Of a stretch of DNA of 64,000 nucleotides, positions 10,277 to 23,527 are shown piece after piece (position 1 is the first letter of the stretch; each line of letters opens with the position of its first letter). This DNA comes from Monocercomonoides exilis (lineage: Eukaryota; Preaxostyla; Oxymonadida; Polymastigidae). Made by a program: the position numbers and the translations under genes. The notes below the pieces were generated by a model. The model was not told the origin of the DNA. It saw nothing but the letters and a program-made list of their open reading frames with translations, and did not search any database. Where the stretch lies: NCBI GenBank assembly GCA_001643675.2, contig LSRY02000043.1:186001-250000 (forward strand). The letters run 5' to 3'.

Positions 10277-13200
10277 TATAAAGCCTGATACAAACGAGAA
10301 GGCATTAGGAAAAATTACAGTGAATCAACCTATTGATCGTCCTCCTTACTTGAACGCAGACGAAACGAGACCAGAAAGCTCAACCAAAATTCAGACTTTT
10401 TCGCATCAGCCTGAGGCTGCAATGGATGACAAAGGAAGAGAAAAGATAGGTTTCCCAACTTCAGCATTGACGTCTTTCAGAGAAGAAGAAAGAAATTTCC
10501 CGGCAAAATCAGATTATGTAGAGCGCGATGGCGATTTCAATTCCAGTCATTTTTCTCAAATGAAGCCAGCTGCATTGTCAAATGATGTCGGAGCCAGAAT
10601 CGAACCACCAACACAAATGAAATATGAATATTATCCGAACTCAAAGGAAATGAACCAAAATAATTCAGCTGCTTTTCCGTTTGGCGATCGCGATAAAGTA
10701 CCAGAAAGAAAGACCGATTCATACAACAAAGGAACTGCAATGACTCAATTTCCGAATGAAGGATTTCATATTAGCGATGCATGGCAGGCAGCCACATACG
10801 GCAAAGCAACACAGCTGACACCACGGAGCCTCAAGTCTGCAGTGTCCACGCCACACTCACCGTCGATGTGCTCTGTCACATCAGCAGTGTGGGAAGAGCT
10901 GTGGAAGGAAGATGTGAACTGTCTGCGGGCGATGGGGCTGAGCGAGGAGCGTATAAGAGAAAAAGAGAGAGCAAGAGCAGAAGAAAAATGGAAGGAAAGA
11001 GAAGAGCTGAGGGAGATGGCGAGATGGGTGGAAGAGGAGAAGAGAAGAGAGGCTGAGAGAAGACTTGCTCAAAATGAGATAAAAAGACAAAATGAAGACA
11101 AAATTGATGAGAAAGTCGGCTTAGAAGAAGAAAAAAATGTTAAAAGTTATTCTATTACCAATAAAGAAAGAGACAACTATAATTTTGAGAAAGAGCTCGA
11201 AGATAAAGCAATCATAGCTGAATTCGAAAGAGCCAACGAAGTTGGGCTTTTGGCAACAGACACACCAAAGCAAGCAAATACATTTGCAGTGAACCAAGGA
11301 AGAGAATCAGTTAAAACAGCACAAGCAGTTTTTTCAGAAGGAATGCTCAATCAAAATCCTATCCTTCAAGCTGAAGCGTATATTCAAGGAAGCATTACAA
11401 ACGATACTGCAAAAGTGATAGGCGCACGCTATTTTTCGGAAAATGTTGAGGCAGATGCTTCATATGTCAGAGCAACTCCAGATTTAGTGAGGCAAAGTTC
11501 GTATGATGCTGATTCCTCCACACTCATTTTATCAGCCCCTCGGCTGCTGGGACAGCCTGAGCCTGTGGCATCGCTCCGAATGAAATACACTCCAAACATC
11601 TCAAAGGAATTGGCAGTTCCCGCTCCTTCATTGCTTTCTGAACAAAAACGAGAATACTCGAATGGAAATTCGCAGAATCTTACATCGCCTTCGTTGCTGC
11701 AGTCTTCTCAAATGCCAACAACCAAAACAGTTCCAATGAAAGAAACTTATTCACTCACCCAGGAACGCCAAACACTTCACCCACAGTTATCTCATCTCTC
11801 CTCTCTTGCATTGGAATCTCCTCTTCGGCCGTTTGCTAATGTTGCACCAGATAACACACTTACATCACCATCCACAAAAACAGGCACTTTTCAACAATTG
11901 ACTTCTTCTCCAGCAAAACAAATAGAAAGCCAGCAAGATAATCCTTCTGCACAACCTTCTTTTGTTGGACAACCCACATTACCACCACAAGAGGAAACAA
12001 TCGGAAGAAAAGAACTTGAAGCAGATAAGTCTTCAATCCACGATATTGAAGGCTCAGCAAATATTTCCGAGTCGACGATAATGTATACACCTCCACGAAT
12101 GATTTTGTCGAGCGACCAAACAGAAACTCTGAAAGTTGAGGCGCCTCTGCCTCAGACCCTTCTCGTGAAGACGCTAACAAACTCGCCAACTGCAAGTAAT
12201 TCTAATGTTGTTTCTGGGAATGCGGAAGAGAATGATTTGAAGAGCGCGAAAAAAGAAGATAGAGCAAAGGAACAAGAGAGCAACGAGCCTCCAAGCGACA
12301 CAGAATATGAAGCAGATATCAAAACTCTCCTTCAACAAAAGTCTGGTGAAAATAAACAGAACGACGCTCAACAAAAGGAGAATGCTCAAATTGAATATAA
12401 TAGAGCACCAAATGAAGCAGAAAATGCAGATAATGTTACAGCAGTTGTGACTGAAACAGCAAAGAAGGAGTCAAAAAAGAAAGAGAGAAAAGTTAAGCCA
12501 ATTTTGGCTGATTTGTCTGTACCCCTTTCTGTTTCCTTCAGAGTTGACAAAGAACCAGAAATTGTTCAGTCACTACCTTCAACCCAGAATGCTGCAAAAC
12601 TCAACCAACAAATGACGGATGGAGTAAACTCAGTGCAAGCTGAGAAACACACGAGCCCTTCTGGTGGATTTGAAGGACAGCTTCCAGTCTCCTCTTCGTT
12701 TCAGAAGTACGAGCCGAGGTCACCTCGAATGAAGAAAGAGAATTATGGGAAATCAGACTTTACTCTAAACACTGAAATAAAAGCCGAAACATCCTCGAAA
12801 GAACTAAAAGAGCAATCACCAAAACAAGAATTGGATGAACAAGAAAGAAATATAACTACAGATAATAGAGATTTAATGAGAACCGCACCAGCAAATCAAT
12901 CAAACGTTCAAGAGAAGAAAAAGAAGAAGAAAAAGAAGAAAAAGCGTGCTGTTTCCCAACCGGAAAACGAAGGAAATGAATCAAACGAGAAGCCTTCTGC
13001 AGCTCATCGAAAACGCCTCAAAAGAAATAAAACGACAGATCCTGATCAGAATCAGAAGGAGCAAAAGATGAGAAGAAAGGAGAAAAGACAGGAAATGCAG
13101 AGAAGAAACAGAGAACGCTCAGCTGATTGGGCAATGGAACGAAGAATAAGAAGACCACAACAGCAATTTGAAGAACCATTGTTCGATGAAAGAAATTACC

Positions 13201-14480
13201 GTGATGAATATTTGTCTTCACCAAGCAATTCTTACCAGCAGTATGATAAGAATAGAAGCAGAAGTGGAAGAAGAATGCAACAAAGCAGACAAAGCAGACA
13301 GATGTCTTCTTATCCTGAAGAAGAAGAGGACAATAGAAGAAGAAGTCACTCTGTTGATGGATCAACAAGATGGTTTGGAACAAGAGCAAATGACTACAGA
13401 GTGTTTGAGGAGAGGATAAAAGAGTTGGAAGAAGAAGAAAAGATCAAAAGGAAAGAGCAGAAATGGGCAGAAGAAAAGAAGCTCATGAAAAGCGGTGCTT
13501 TCTCACCTGAAAATGGCTCACATAGAACAGCCAGAAACAATCAAGTGTCTCAAAGAGATCCGAGCAAGTCTCGTTTCCTATCTCCTCCATCAAATGCTGC
13601 TTTGGAGCATTCCCCGCAGACTGATCGCCCCAAATGGAAACTTTCAACTAAATATGACCCGAAGGAGGTAGCAGAGCTAATGGCACATGCGCCTCCTTCA
13701 CTTGTTGCTCCTCCTTCTTTGCCTGTGGAACAGTCATCGAACATGCCATTGTTACCTTCCTCGCTGACTGACCCTTTTCCTTCAAAGATACTCAGTTCAT
13801 CATCTTCATCTTTCTCCTCCTCCTCTTCTTTCTCTTCTTCTTCGCTGAATGTGCTTGCATCACCACAATCAGCTGAATCACCAACACAAATTGCACCTTC
13901 AATTGTGCCTGACAAGCACGTTCTGCCTCCACTTCGATATCTGCGAGATCAAGAACAAAACAGAAAGAGACAGAAAGCAACCGAATTTAGCGACAGCGTC
14001 CGGATCGCAAATTGGAAGAGGGTACAATCAGCACTTTCAAAGAGATTGAAGGCGATGGAAGCAGAAGTGAAGCATAGAGACAGCATAATTGGATTTTATG
14101 AAGCTCAACAACGACATTCACAAATGAAGATTAAGAAGACACAACGAGAAAAGAAAGAGATGAAAAGAAGAGAAAAAATGCTGAAAGAGAAAATGAGAGA
14201 AGAGGAGGCAGAAAAGGAAGAGATGAGAGAACTTCTTGGTGAATTGAGCGGAGAACTGAAGGTGATGAAAGGGCACATCGAAGAAGGGGAAGAAGGGATA
14301 CGAAAATGGAATTATGCAGCCGATGAGACATTTGACGAAGATGCGGAAGATGCCTGGCATCAAATGAAAAGACCAGCTCTGAGGAATCCTTTTGAAGAAG
14401 AAGAGAAAGCGATGAAACGTTCCGAAAGCACGGAAAGGGTTGTTTCTGCGCTTTCACAATATTTGCTGTTGCCTTCTTGA
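9494..14480 (+). CDS. large disordered coiled-coil protein with poly-Glu and Lys-rich tracts
   Basis: Two exons, 9494..9650 and 9700..14480, are separated by a 49-nt intron (donor GTATTT, acceptor AACTCAG). The join keeps phase (Asn-Glu-Asp-Lys) and gives 1,645 residues ending in TGA. The first exon encodes a short coiled coil (Ala/Glu/Leu-rich, about residues 2-35). A long Glu run follows at 10195-10275, then a coiled coil near 10900-11080, Ser/Thr/Pro-rich linkers, a Lys run near 12915-12945, an Arg-rich segment (13040-13350) and a strongly predicted C-terminal coiled coil (14010-14290). No catalytic or membrane segment is visible. It follows the two paralogous coiled-coil genes, but I see no convincing sequence homology to them. 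Function is unknown. Confidence 0.8.
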
Positions 14481-15208
14481 AATCATTTCGCATCTGTCTT
14501 TCTTCTTTAAGTATATTTTTTTATTTTTCAATTACAAGTTTTGTTTTCAACTTTTTGTAAAATGTAGTTTTTTGTTTTCTTAATCATTTTTCTTGACTTT
14601 TTCAAAAAGATTAAAATTCGAATGAATTTTCAATTCAGCATTGATTTTCAAAGCGCAAAAATCAACACATCACAAAATATTTGATACAAAATAAAGCTTC
14701 CCTTTTCTTTGTATCTTTGAAAATCACAAGAATTTTGAAAACTTTCATTACCTCAATCGTTGAAAACCAATAACACGCACACAAAAAGAAATGAACAATG
14801 GATAAGTCAGAATAGGATTGGTAATACTTTCAGAGATAAGACAACAAACATAAAGAATCAGACAATATTCACTTTTTGCAAAAAATTACAAAACCAGTTT
14901 GCTTTCTGAATCATCAAATTATTTCATAAAATTCAGTCAAAACAATCAATTGATTGGAATGTTTATCCACACAACAAAGGTGGATAAAAAAATGGAAATC
15001 ACAGAAAATGATATCCTCAAAAATAATAATAAAGTCAACATATAAAAATCTCAATAAATATTCGCCAATAAAATAAAATAGAACATAGGGAAACGTAACG
15101 CAATAACTGCAAAATGCGAATTAATCTCAAAAATTCACTGAAAAATAGCATAAACTATTTTAACAATAAAGATAAAAAATCAAATTTTAAATCCAATTCA
15201 CTCTTCAT
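14481..15208. other. AT-rich spacer between convergent genes
   Basis: Two converging 3' ends flank this stretch. It contains AATAAA-like motifs, as expected of polyadenylation regions, and no supported exon. Confidence 0.5.
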
Positions 15209-18200
15209 TCATAAGAACACAGCGTTGAACACATTCTTCAGAAGGGCAATGCAATGCGAGTGCGATCTCTCTCTTTCTCTCTGCTCTGCCATCCACAGCG
15301 CATTGCTAAATAGAGAAAGAAGAGCTGTAAATCGATGCTTTTCCTCTGCTGTGTGCACCAGCGCATCGTAAATCTTTAGAAGATGCCTCAAATGCGGTGG
15401 AAGTGGCTGAACGATCGAATACAAAGAGAAACTCTTTCGCATAGCCAAGCAATCAAATACTGGTGAAGGTGAAGTCTCACCCATCTGCACAGCATCTGTT
15501 TGATTAGAGAGAGAATTTGAAGGCGGTGAAGCTGCATTCAGCGACTGAGAAGAAGGAGAACGGAAGTTAGATGGACGAGGCCTCTGAGCATGAGGAGGAG
15601 AAGAGGAAGGAGCAGTGCTTTGGGGAGAAAGTAGAGGAGGACATGAAGACGGGGAATGAATCAAAGGAGATTGAGAAACGGATGGAGCAGAAGAAGAGCT
15701 TTGATCTTTCTGGTTGGAAGAAACTGGATTAGCAAGTGCTGATAAAGTTGATGGAGGAGAAGAAGGAGAAGTGGGCACAAGAGATAAGAATGAGCCAAAT
15801 GAAGAAGACTGGCTGGGCGAAGGAGAAAAGGAAGGCGAGGAACTGGAAGTGGAAACAGGAGTGGAAGGCATAGATGAAATGGATGGCGCCAAAGATGCAA
15901 TTCCCAGAATGTCCATTTGCGCTGATGCAGGCGAGGGAGGAGTGGCTGAATGTGGAAGTTTGTTCGGAGTTTGCCGCTGCGATGGGCGCGAAAAGGACTC
16001 TGCTGATCCTGGCGAGCGTGTCTGCCTCTGCAAACAGAACAGCCAGGCATCCTTCTGCCTGTCGATCTCTTCGTTTCTCCTTCGCATCTCATCTGCTTCC
16101 CAACTGTTCAGCTCGTCGCACTCTGCAGCTCCATCAACCCAATCTGCTGCCATCTCTGCCAACATGCCCCTCTTCTCGTCCATCGCCTCCAGCGCTGCCC
16201 CACTCACAATCTCCACTCGCCTGATCATTGCGCTAACTGCACTCAACCTCAGACTCACTCCTTCCACCTCATTCAGAATCAAATAATGTTGTCTCCTCAG
16301 CAACTCTTGCCGCTTTCGCTTGTTTCGCCGCTGTTGCCTTTGACGAAGCTGCTTCAATTCTCTCAATTTGCAGCGAGCCAGAAAACGACGGACGAAACAC
16401 TGAATCGCAACAACTGCCTGTTCTTGTGTCATGGCAATGCTTTTCTGATGAGCAGTTGCTGAATTACTTTCTTCTGTTGAACTTGAAGTTGGCTGAGTCA
16501 AATGATAGAGATCTGAGAGAGATATGCTATTCCCCTGTGTTTGACCGTCCTCAGAACTGTCTGCTGAAGAATTTGATTCACTTGTTCCATTCTTCCCTGA
16601 TATTTCTTCTTTCATCACAATTTTTCCAAATTTCCTTTGATTACCTTTTTGCTTCTTTGATTTCTTATTCCTCCACCACCGTTGGATACTGCGAGCAGCA
16701 CTTAATTCTTTCAGTTGTTTCAACGCTTCTTCTAGTGAATTCGCAGAAGATGAAATTATCTGTGATACTTTACCACTTATCGTCTCATTAATACCTCCAT
16801 TTTCTTTATTCTCCATCGCATTTTCCTCATTTTCTTCCTCCTCTTCCTCCTCTTCCTCTTCCTCTTCATCAAATTCTTCATCCTCCTCTTCACCTTCCAA
16901 TTCTTCCTCTTTTTCTTCTTCGCCTTCATTCTCTTCTCTCTCATCCGTTCCTTCCTTCTGATTCTTCAGCCTTCTTTCTTCTCTCCTCTTCTTCCTGTTC
17001 ATTAGTTCTTTCCTCCTCCTCCTCATCTCCTCCCTCTCTGCCTTCTTCTCCTGCCTCATCAGCCTCACATACTCTTTGTCCCACCGCTGCATTTTCTGCG
17101 CCTCCTTCGGACTGAACTTCATGTCCCATTCGAAGCAGAACGTGGAATAGCGGTCTCTTGACTCAGTTGTGGCATCAGTCAATGCCAGCGAATCAAAAAG
17201 AGAAGGAGAAGAGTTGAGAGAACTTTTCGAGGGAGAAAGCAGAGAAGAAGAAGATAACAGCTGCGAGGGATACAAAATGAAGGGAATGAGAGGGGAGAAA
17301 AGCGGAGTGAAAAGTGCAGTCAAATTGGCTTCTGTTTTCAGAGCGATTTTTTCTGCTTCGATGAAAGCAGGCGGATACAAGTCAATCTCGTTCTCTGCAT
17401 CATATCTGCTTTGCCTTCCATTTTGCGAGTTTCCATTTGTTTTGCTTGTATCGTCTTGGATGCTCTTCCATTTGTTTAACGAACTGTTGTTATTTGTCCC
17501 TTCAGTCACTAAGCTGTTCTGCTGCTGACTTTTCCCATTCACACCACCACCACCACTGCTGCTGCTTCCTTCATTCATTGCACTGCTTGTCTGATTTGCT
17601 TGGAGAGGAGACAGATGAGGTGCTGCAGCTGATAAGATCGAAGTGAGTGTCAGCGAATGATGGACAGGGCGGAGTGCGAAAGGCGAACATGCAAAGGGAA
17701 ACTGCGGCTGATAAGAAAGAGATGGATGAGGAAGTGTGAATGGAGATATCCGAATCAGTTCATACAAGTCACTCGTTGCTTCTGAAGAACTAGAAGGAAG
17801 CAACAATGAAATGTTTTTTGTTGTTTGAGGATCGTAAAACTTTAATGGAATATTTGTTGTGCTTTGCTTTCTCAACTGCAAGCACTTGCTATTCATTTTG
17901 CTAATATCAGGCTCTGATAAGGATGATAATGATGATGGACTGCTTGTTCTTGAGTTTTGTGATTTTCCTATCGCCTTTCCGTTGGGCAACTTATCCTTTG
18001 CGGAGGAGGAGGAGGAGGAGGAGGATGAGGGAGATGAAGATGATGAAGATGACTCTGATAACATCTTTTTTGCTGACTCTTCCTTCTTCGCCAGTGATTG
18101 CACAATCTCCCCAACCAGCCTCAGAACTGATGCAGCGCATGCGATTGAGTGTGGATGGGGCAGCGATGGCTCGTCAATGGAAGGGAAGAGTGGGAGCAGC

Positions 18201-21200
18201 AGGAAAGCTCTGATGAAGGAGAGGCCCTTCATGCGGATTGCATGAATTTCGCGCTCGATGGCAAAGAGAGAGAAGAAGTAGTGTGGCTGCTGGAGAGGTT
18301 GGAGATGGGAAAACAGAACAGAAGAAGAAGAAGATGATGATGAAGAAATAGAAGAAGAAAAAGAAGGAGAATTCACAGAATGTGTTTGACCTGACAGATT
18401 TGTCAAAGAATTTGTTGTGTTTTCATTGCTTGGCGGAGTGAAAAACGAAAGGAATGAAGAAAATGAGGCGAAGCGAGTTGGCAAAGGGGAAAAGGGCTTT
18501 TGAGAAGGCTGTGTGAGTTGTGATTGGGATGAACGCAGTTCAGATTGAGAGGATGAGTGTCTGAGATCAGAAAGAGAAGGCTCTTTCAAAGAAGAAGAAG
18601 AAGGTGATGAAGACAACAATGAAGAAGAGGAAGATGATAATTGCGATGATGAAGCAGAAAAAGTATTGTTTGGTGTCAGTTGTGCAGAAACTGATGAATT
18701 ACCAGCCAAATCAGGGGAAGATGCAGAAGAAGGAAGTGGAGATGTTCTCTTTGCAATTGTGGAGCGAGTTGGACGGCCTGTTCCAGATGGGGCTGAAGAA
18801 GGGAGAGGAGGTGTGGACAATGGATAAGATGATGCAGAAGATGAAATTGAAGAAGAAGAAGAAGAAGATGATAATGATAATGAAGAAGATGTTAAAGAAT
18901 GTGATAAATGATTAGGAAAGCTATTTTTTGGCGTGCTTTGTTGCGTCTCAGATAAATCAGAAGAGTTTCTCTGTTGCTTTGCATCTTTCATTCTTTTGCT
19001 GGATGAAGAATGTGCAGATTGCATTGCATTTGAAGAAACAGGCAATTTCAAATGAGAAGAAGAAGAAGAAGAAGAAGAAAGTTGTGTTTGCGTTTGTGAT
19101 GGCGCCTGTGATTGAGCAGCAGTTGTGACAGAAAGTTCTCTTTTGAATGAAGACGACTTTGGCAGCTTATACAGCGAGGCAGCAGCTGTCTGAGGAGTCA
19201 AAGGAGAAGGAGAAGGCGAAAGAGAGGAAGAAGGAGAGGAAGAGGAAGAGGATAAGTTCGATGGCGATTGCGCATTTTCTCTTCTCTTTTGCCCTTTCTT
19301 CTCTCTTTTGGATTCTTTTTCTGTTCGTGTTTTCTTTGATGCTGATGTAGCAGATGAAGAACTTGTTTGAGAAGAAGAAGAAGAATTAGAGGAAGAGGAA
19401 GGTCTGTTTTTTGTTTGAATTGAAGGGCTTAATGGAATGCCATAGATGGCAGATGCAACTCTTCTTTCCTTTTCTTTGGCTTTCTCTTTGTTTGTTTTCG
19501 TTTCTTGTTTGTTTTTCTTTTCTTTCTTTTTCTGAGACGCTTCAAAAGCATCGTTGGATTCATCTTTTGTCCTCTTTTTCCTTTGCTCTGATCGTTTCTT
19601 TGGCCCATTTGCATAAATTCGATCATCTTCATCTTCTTCAGCACTTATCCTTTTCCCTTCCAGCCTACTAAACACTCTCACACCTTCTTTTCTTCCTCCT
19701 TCCATTTCAAACGGAGATGGCAGGCGTCCTTCGTTTTGGTGTTTGTATATGCTTCTGTTTGTGTGTTTGACTTTCTTCTGTTCGCCAGTTCGGTCTGCTG
19801 ATTGATAGATTGATGCTTCAGATGAAGTGGAAGGAGAGGAGATTCGCCTGTGTGAATGGGAGGTGCCTCGAGGAGAGTCTGAATGACTTCTGCGAAGTGA
19901 ATGAGAAGATTTGAGAGAAGATGAAGATGATGATGAAGAGGAAGAGGATGAAGGCAATGAAGAAGATGGTGCATAAGGAGAAGATGACCATTGAGAAGAA
20001 TGTACATTAGGCAGCATTGGTGTTGAAAGAGCGTGTGATGGAGGAGAAGGAAGGCGTCTGGATGAGAACTGCGACGATTGGGCACGGCGATATGGAATGG
20101 CAGACATCAAAGCAGACTGGCGATGAGGAGAAGCACGCGAATAAGGCGGAGGAAGGGAAGAGGAATGACGTGGTGGCTCGTTTGGAGGAAGAGAGCGAGA
20201 TGAAGTGCGGGGGAAGTGTTGTGATTGAGGGATGGAAGGTTGGCCAGGACATGGCTTAGATGATGAAGGCTGATAATCAGAAGAGACAGGAGAGGAGGAT
20301 GAGGAAGAGGAGAACAGAAGAGGGGGAAGTGAGAAGGGAGACATTGGAGTTGAAGTGGGATCTTTCCGGATGAAGTTTGAATCTCCACCGAATTCGTAAT
20401 TGGAAAAGACAAATGAAGAAGAAGAAGAAGAAGAAGATGGAAACGATGAAGCAAGTAATGCTGGGTGAGGCCTTGAGCCTGCAGAGAGAGGAGGATAAGC
20501 AGGGAAATTGAATTGTTCTGAAGCAGAGCGAGACAACATTCCAGTTGTATATGACTGAGAACGGGGTCTGTTTGCAGAGATGGGCTCAGCTGAAGAAGGA
20601 GGAGATGGTGTGGATGGAAAGCGAAATGAGTCAGAGTGATTAAACTGCTGTTGCGCGTATGTGTCTGTCTGCATAAGTATCTGGTCAGAGCAGCTGTCAG
20701 AAGCACGCCTAGGCACAACGCCCTCTGTTCGTCGCTGGTTCAACCGAGCCCATCTTACAGGACTCTGTTCTGAGGGAGGAGTTGGAGGCTTGGCGTATAA
20801 CGAAGATGAAGGTGGGGCAGTGTATGAGAGCAAGCGAGTGGACGAATTAGGATCTGTTGAGTCAAGCGGAGAGAAAGAAGATGAAAGAGTAGACGGAAGA
20901 TACGAAATGTTGAGGCCAGATTTGCTGGATGCTGTGGAGATAAATGATGGAGACAACGGTGGAGTTAGAGTTGTGAAAGTGGAGCTATTCTTTCGTGAAT
21001 CAGAATGAGATAATATTGGAGAAGTGGGCACAATCTGTGGAACTGCAGATGATAATTGTTTGGAAATGGTTGATTGTGTATCATCTTTGCGAATATCTGT
21101 ACGGTGCCCAAAATTATCAAAATAAGGAGAATTTATATCATCAATTTGACAAGATTCACTCAAATTCGAGGAAGACACTTGCCGATGCGTAGGTTCCTTA

Positions 21201-21678
21201 ATGTGATTTATTAGTTCAGGTATGTTGGATGTTGGCTGAAACCATGGACAAATAGTACATCCGACGTGTACTGAATCAGTTGCAATCAAAGTTGCATTTG
21301 GTAAAGTTTGAGAAATAGGAAACTCCATCTGGTTCAATTTCTTTGCTTCTTCATAAACTTTAGTTAAAGTTTCCTCAGCAGAAAGAGCTTTATCAGAAAA
21401 AATGAAAAAAAGTCAAAGATGAATGATAAATTAAAAAGATAGTTTTTCATTGTATAAGAATAAAACAAATAGAATAAAATTAAACAATATAAAATAAATA
21501 CATACTGTAGCCAAAGCAATCTGATTTTTCAGTTTCATTTTTGCTAAATCAAAACAAGAATATAGAAAAATAAAAGAGGGGAAATTACTTCTTTGTTGTA
21601 AATTTAACTAATTGTTTCATACGCTAGGCTTCGCGGCTCAGATTGGAACTTGAAGCTTTTAACTTGTTCTTTAGTCAT
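15209..21678 (-). CDS. very large Ser-rich protein with IQ (calmodulin-binding) motifs
   Basis: Three exons are inferred: 21678..21623, 21543..21506 and 21387..15209, removing introns of 79 and 118 nt. ATG lies at 21678 and TGA at 15209. The two small 5' exons (56 and 38 nt) join in phase to the long frame and give 2,090 residues; the long frame alone has no ATG upstream of 21328. Most of the protein is Ser/Pro-rich with many poly-Ser runs (TCT/TCC codons), with one acidic run near 16835-16920. Near the C-terminus two IQ-type motifs are clear: A-x-x-IQ-x-W-W-R-N-K-K (about residue 1597) and V-x-A-IQ-x-F-V-R-R-F-L-A-R (about residue 1690), the second followed by a basic helix. IQ motifs bind calmodulin or related EF-hand proteins. 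No motor, kinase or GAP domain is seen. A cytoskeletal or centrosomal scaffold is possible but not shown. Confidence 0.8.
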
Positions 21679-22060
21679 TGTGCTGCACTTTGAAAAAAAG
21701 AACCAGTTAAATAAGTTCCGAATAACCGCAAAAAATTATTACAGATGATGATCGAAAAATGGAAAAATTGTTGAGTCTGCAATAAATATCTCACTTTTTA
21801 TTTTGATAAAAGTTGAAAAAAGTTCTAATGTTTCCAAAATTTGTTGTTTTGATATTGGAAATTCATTTCTATCTTAATAATAAAATTTTTTTTAACATCA
21901 AAAAATTCATCTCATCAAAGAAAAAGTTTGATTCAAAAACATTAACTTCAAACATTATTTATGCTTCATTGACATTTGTTGAAAAAGAGCTTTTTTTGAT
22001 CAAAATGAGTTATTATTTCTTTAATAATAATTCTCAAAAACTGGAAGTGCTATTATCCTC
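21679..22060. promoter_or_regulatory. divergent promoter region, IQ-protein gene / Hikeshi
   Basis: This 382-bp AT-rich spacer separates two start codons that point away from each other. It must contain both promoters or a shared one. I see no specific conserved element. Confidence 0.45.
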
Positions 22061-22769
22061 ATGGCACTTCTTCCACAACCATCAACTTTTCCTGTCCCTG
22101 ATATAAGTGTTGCTACTGCACCTGTAGCTGCTCCATCACCAACATTTTGTGGCGTTGTGCTCCCGAAACGTCCAGTTATAACTTCATTTACTGCTTTAGC
22201 TCCAGACAAGTATATTGTTCCAATAGAAGATATTTCAACTGCTTCTCATGTTTGCATATTCCTAACCGGAACTCCACCTCTTCAAAGTTCACTTGGATGC
22301 GCGATTTATCTTGCAACAACACCTTTTACACAATGGAGCTATCTTGGGTCTGTACACAATCAAAAACCATCAACCATTCTCAGATTTAGATGGCCAAAGG
22401 ACGATATTGACCGAGGAGTAACGGCACAGCTTGGTATGTCAGTTTTCAATTTTTTCCCCGAAATTAATGAATAAATGAAATTTAGGAATTAACATAGTCC
22501 CAATTGCAACTGTGGAAGAACTTGATGCAAAGAAAGATGCAGAAAAAAGAGAGGTTCTAAGTTCATCTGGAGACGCTGCATTGAATGCAGTTGGACAAAA
22601 AGTTGTTTCAAATTTATATAACTTTGTTACAAGCATGGCAAGAACAATATCTTTTGCTGATGGAACGGAACCAGTGGAAGTTGTTCCAACAGCCGCAATT
22701 ACGAAATGGCTGGAAACTTTCAATGACAGATGCAGAAAGAATCCAAATTTTTGGAAAGATCTTCTTTGA
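22061..22769 (+). CDS. Hikeshi / OPI10-family nuclear import carrier for Hsp70
   Basis: Exons 22061..22433 and 22486..22769 flank a 52-nt intron (donor GTATGT) and give 218 residues, close to the ~200 usual for the family. The N-terminal domain has the family pattern of a hydrophobic strand, then V-x-I-F-L-T-G-T-P-P, a Gly, and a W-x-x-L-G-x-V-x-N-x-K-P-S motif. The C-terminal half ends with N-L-Y-N-F, a P-x-x-x-x-x-K-W motif and N-P-x-F-W-K, all hallmarks of Hikeshi. In animals Hikeshi carries Hsp70 into the nucleus during heat stress through FG-nucleoporins; the same role here is inferred from homology. Its gene starts back to back with the IQ-protein gene. Confidence 0.9.
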
Positions 22770-23527
22770 TTTAAAATTTTCTGTTAACATCATTTATGTC
22801 TGAATCATTCGCATTTCAATAACATTTCATTTTTCTTATGTAGTTTGTGATTAGTTGTTTTTTCTTTGAAAACATTAAAGGAGAATATCAGATATCGGAA
22901 TTTATTGATTGAGGAAGCGAAAAGGTTAATTCTATGTTTTAAAACAAAGATAGATTTATCATAAAAGTGAACATAATGAAAATAGTTGAAGCTGGCGAGA
23001 ATGAAAAAGAAAGAGAAACAGAGAAGATTATTGCCTTTCTTGCAAATTGCATTTGAACATTTCTTTTTCTTTTTTCAAAACTCGAAAATTTCTTTGAATT
23101 GATAAAAATAAAGCATGACTAATCCACTAATGAACATCGAATTATTATTTACTGCAAATATGTGACACTTGAAAACAACATAACTTTTTTCATCCCGCAA
23201 TTTTAACATTCATAACACACAGTTCAAAGCAATGATGAAAAGGAAAGGAAAATAGCAAAAATATGAACTAAAAAAATAACTTTTAAATAAAATCAAAGCT
23301 AATACAAAATCAACAATGAGAAATAAAATTCCAATATAATACAGAACCATCGAATTGAAGTGATATGCAAACGAACAAAATATTAAAGAAAACAAATGAA
23401 ATAAACAAAAAAAGGATAACAATTTTTAATTGAAAAAAAACAAAAAAAAGTATTTGAGAAAAAAGCCTCAAAAGAAAAAACAAATTTTCTCAGAAATATC
23501 TGGAATTATAATGTAAAAAAAAATTGC
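22770..23527. other. spacer between convergent genes
   Basis: AT-rich 3' flank shared by Hikeshi and the giant FYVE-armadillo gene. No exon is supported. Confidence 0.5.
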
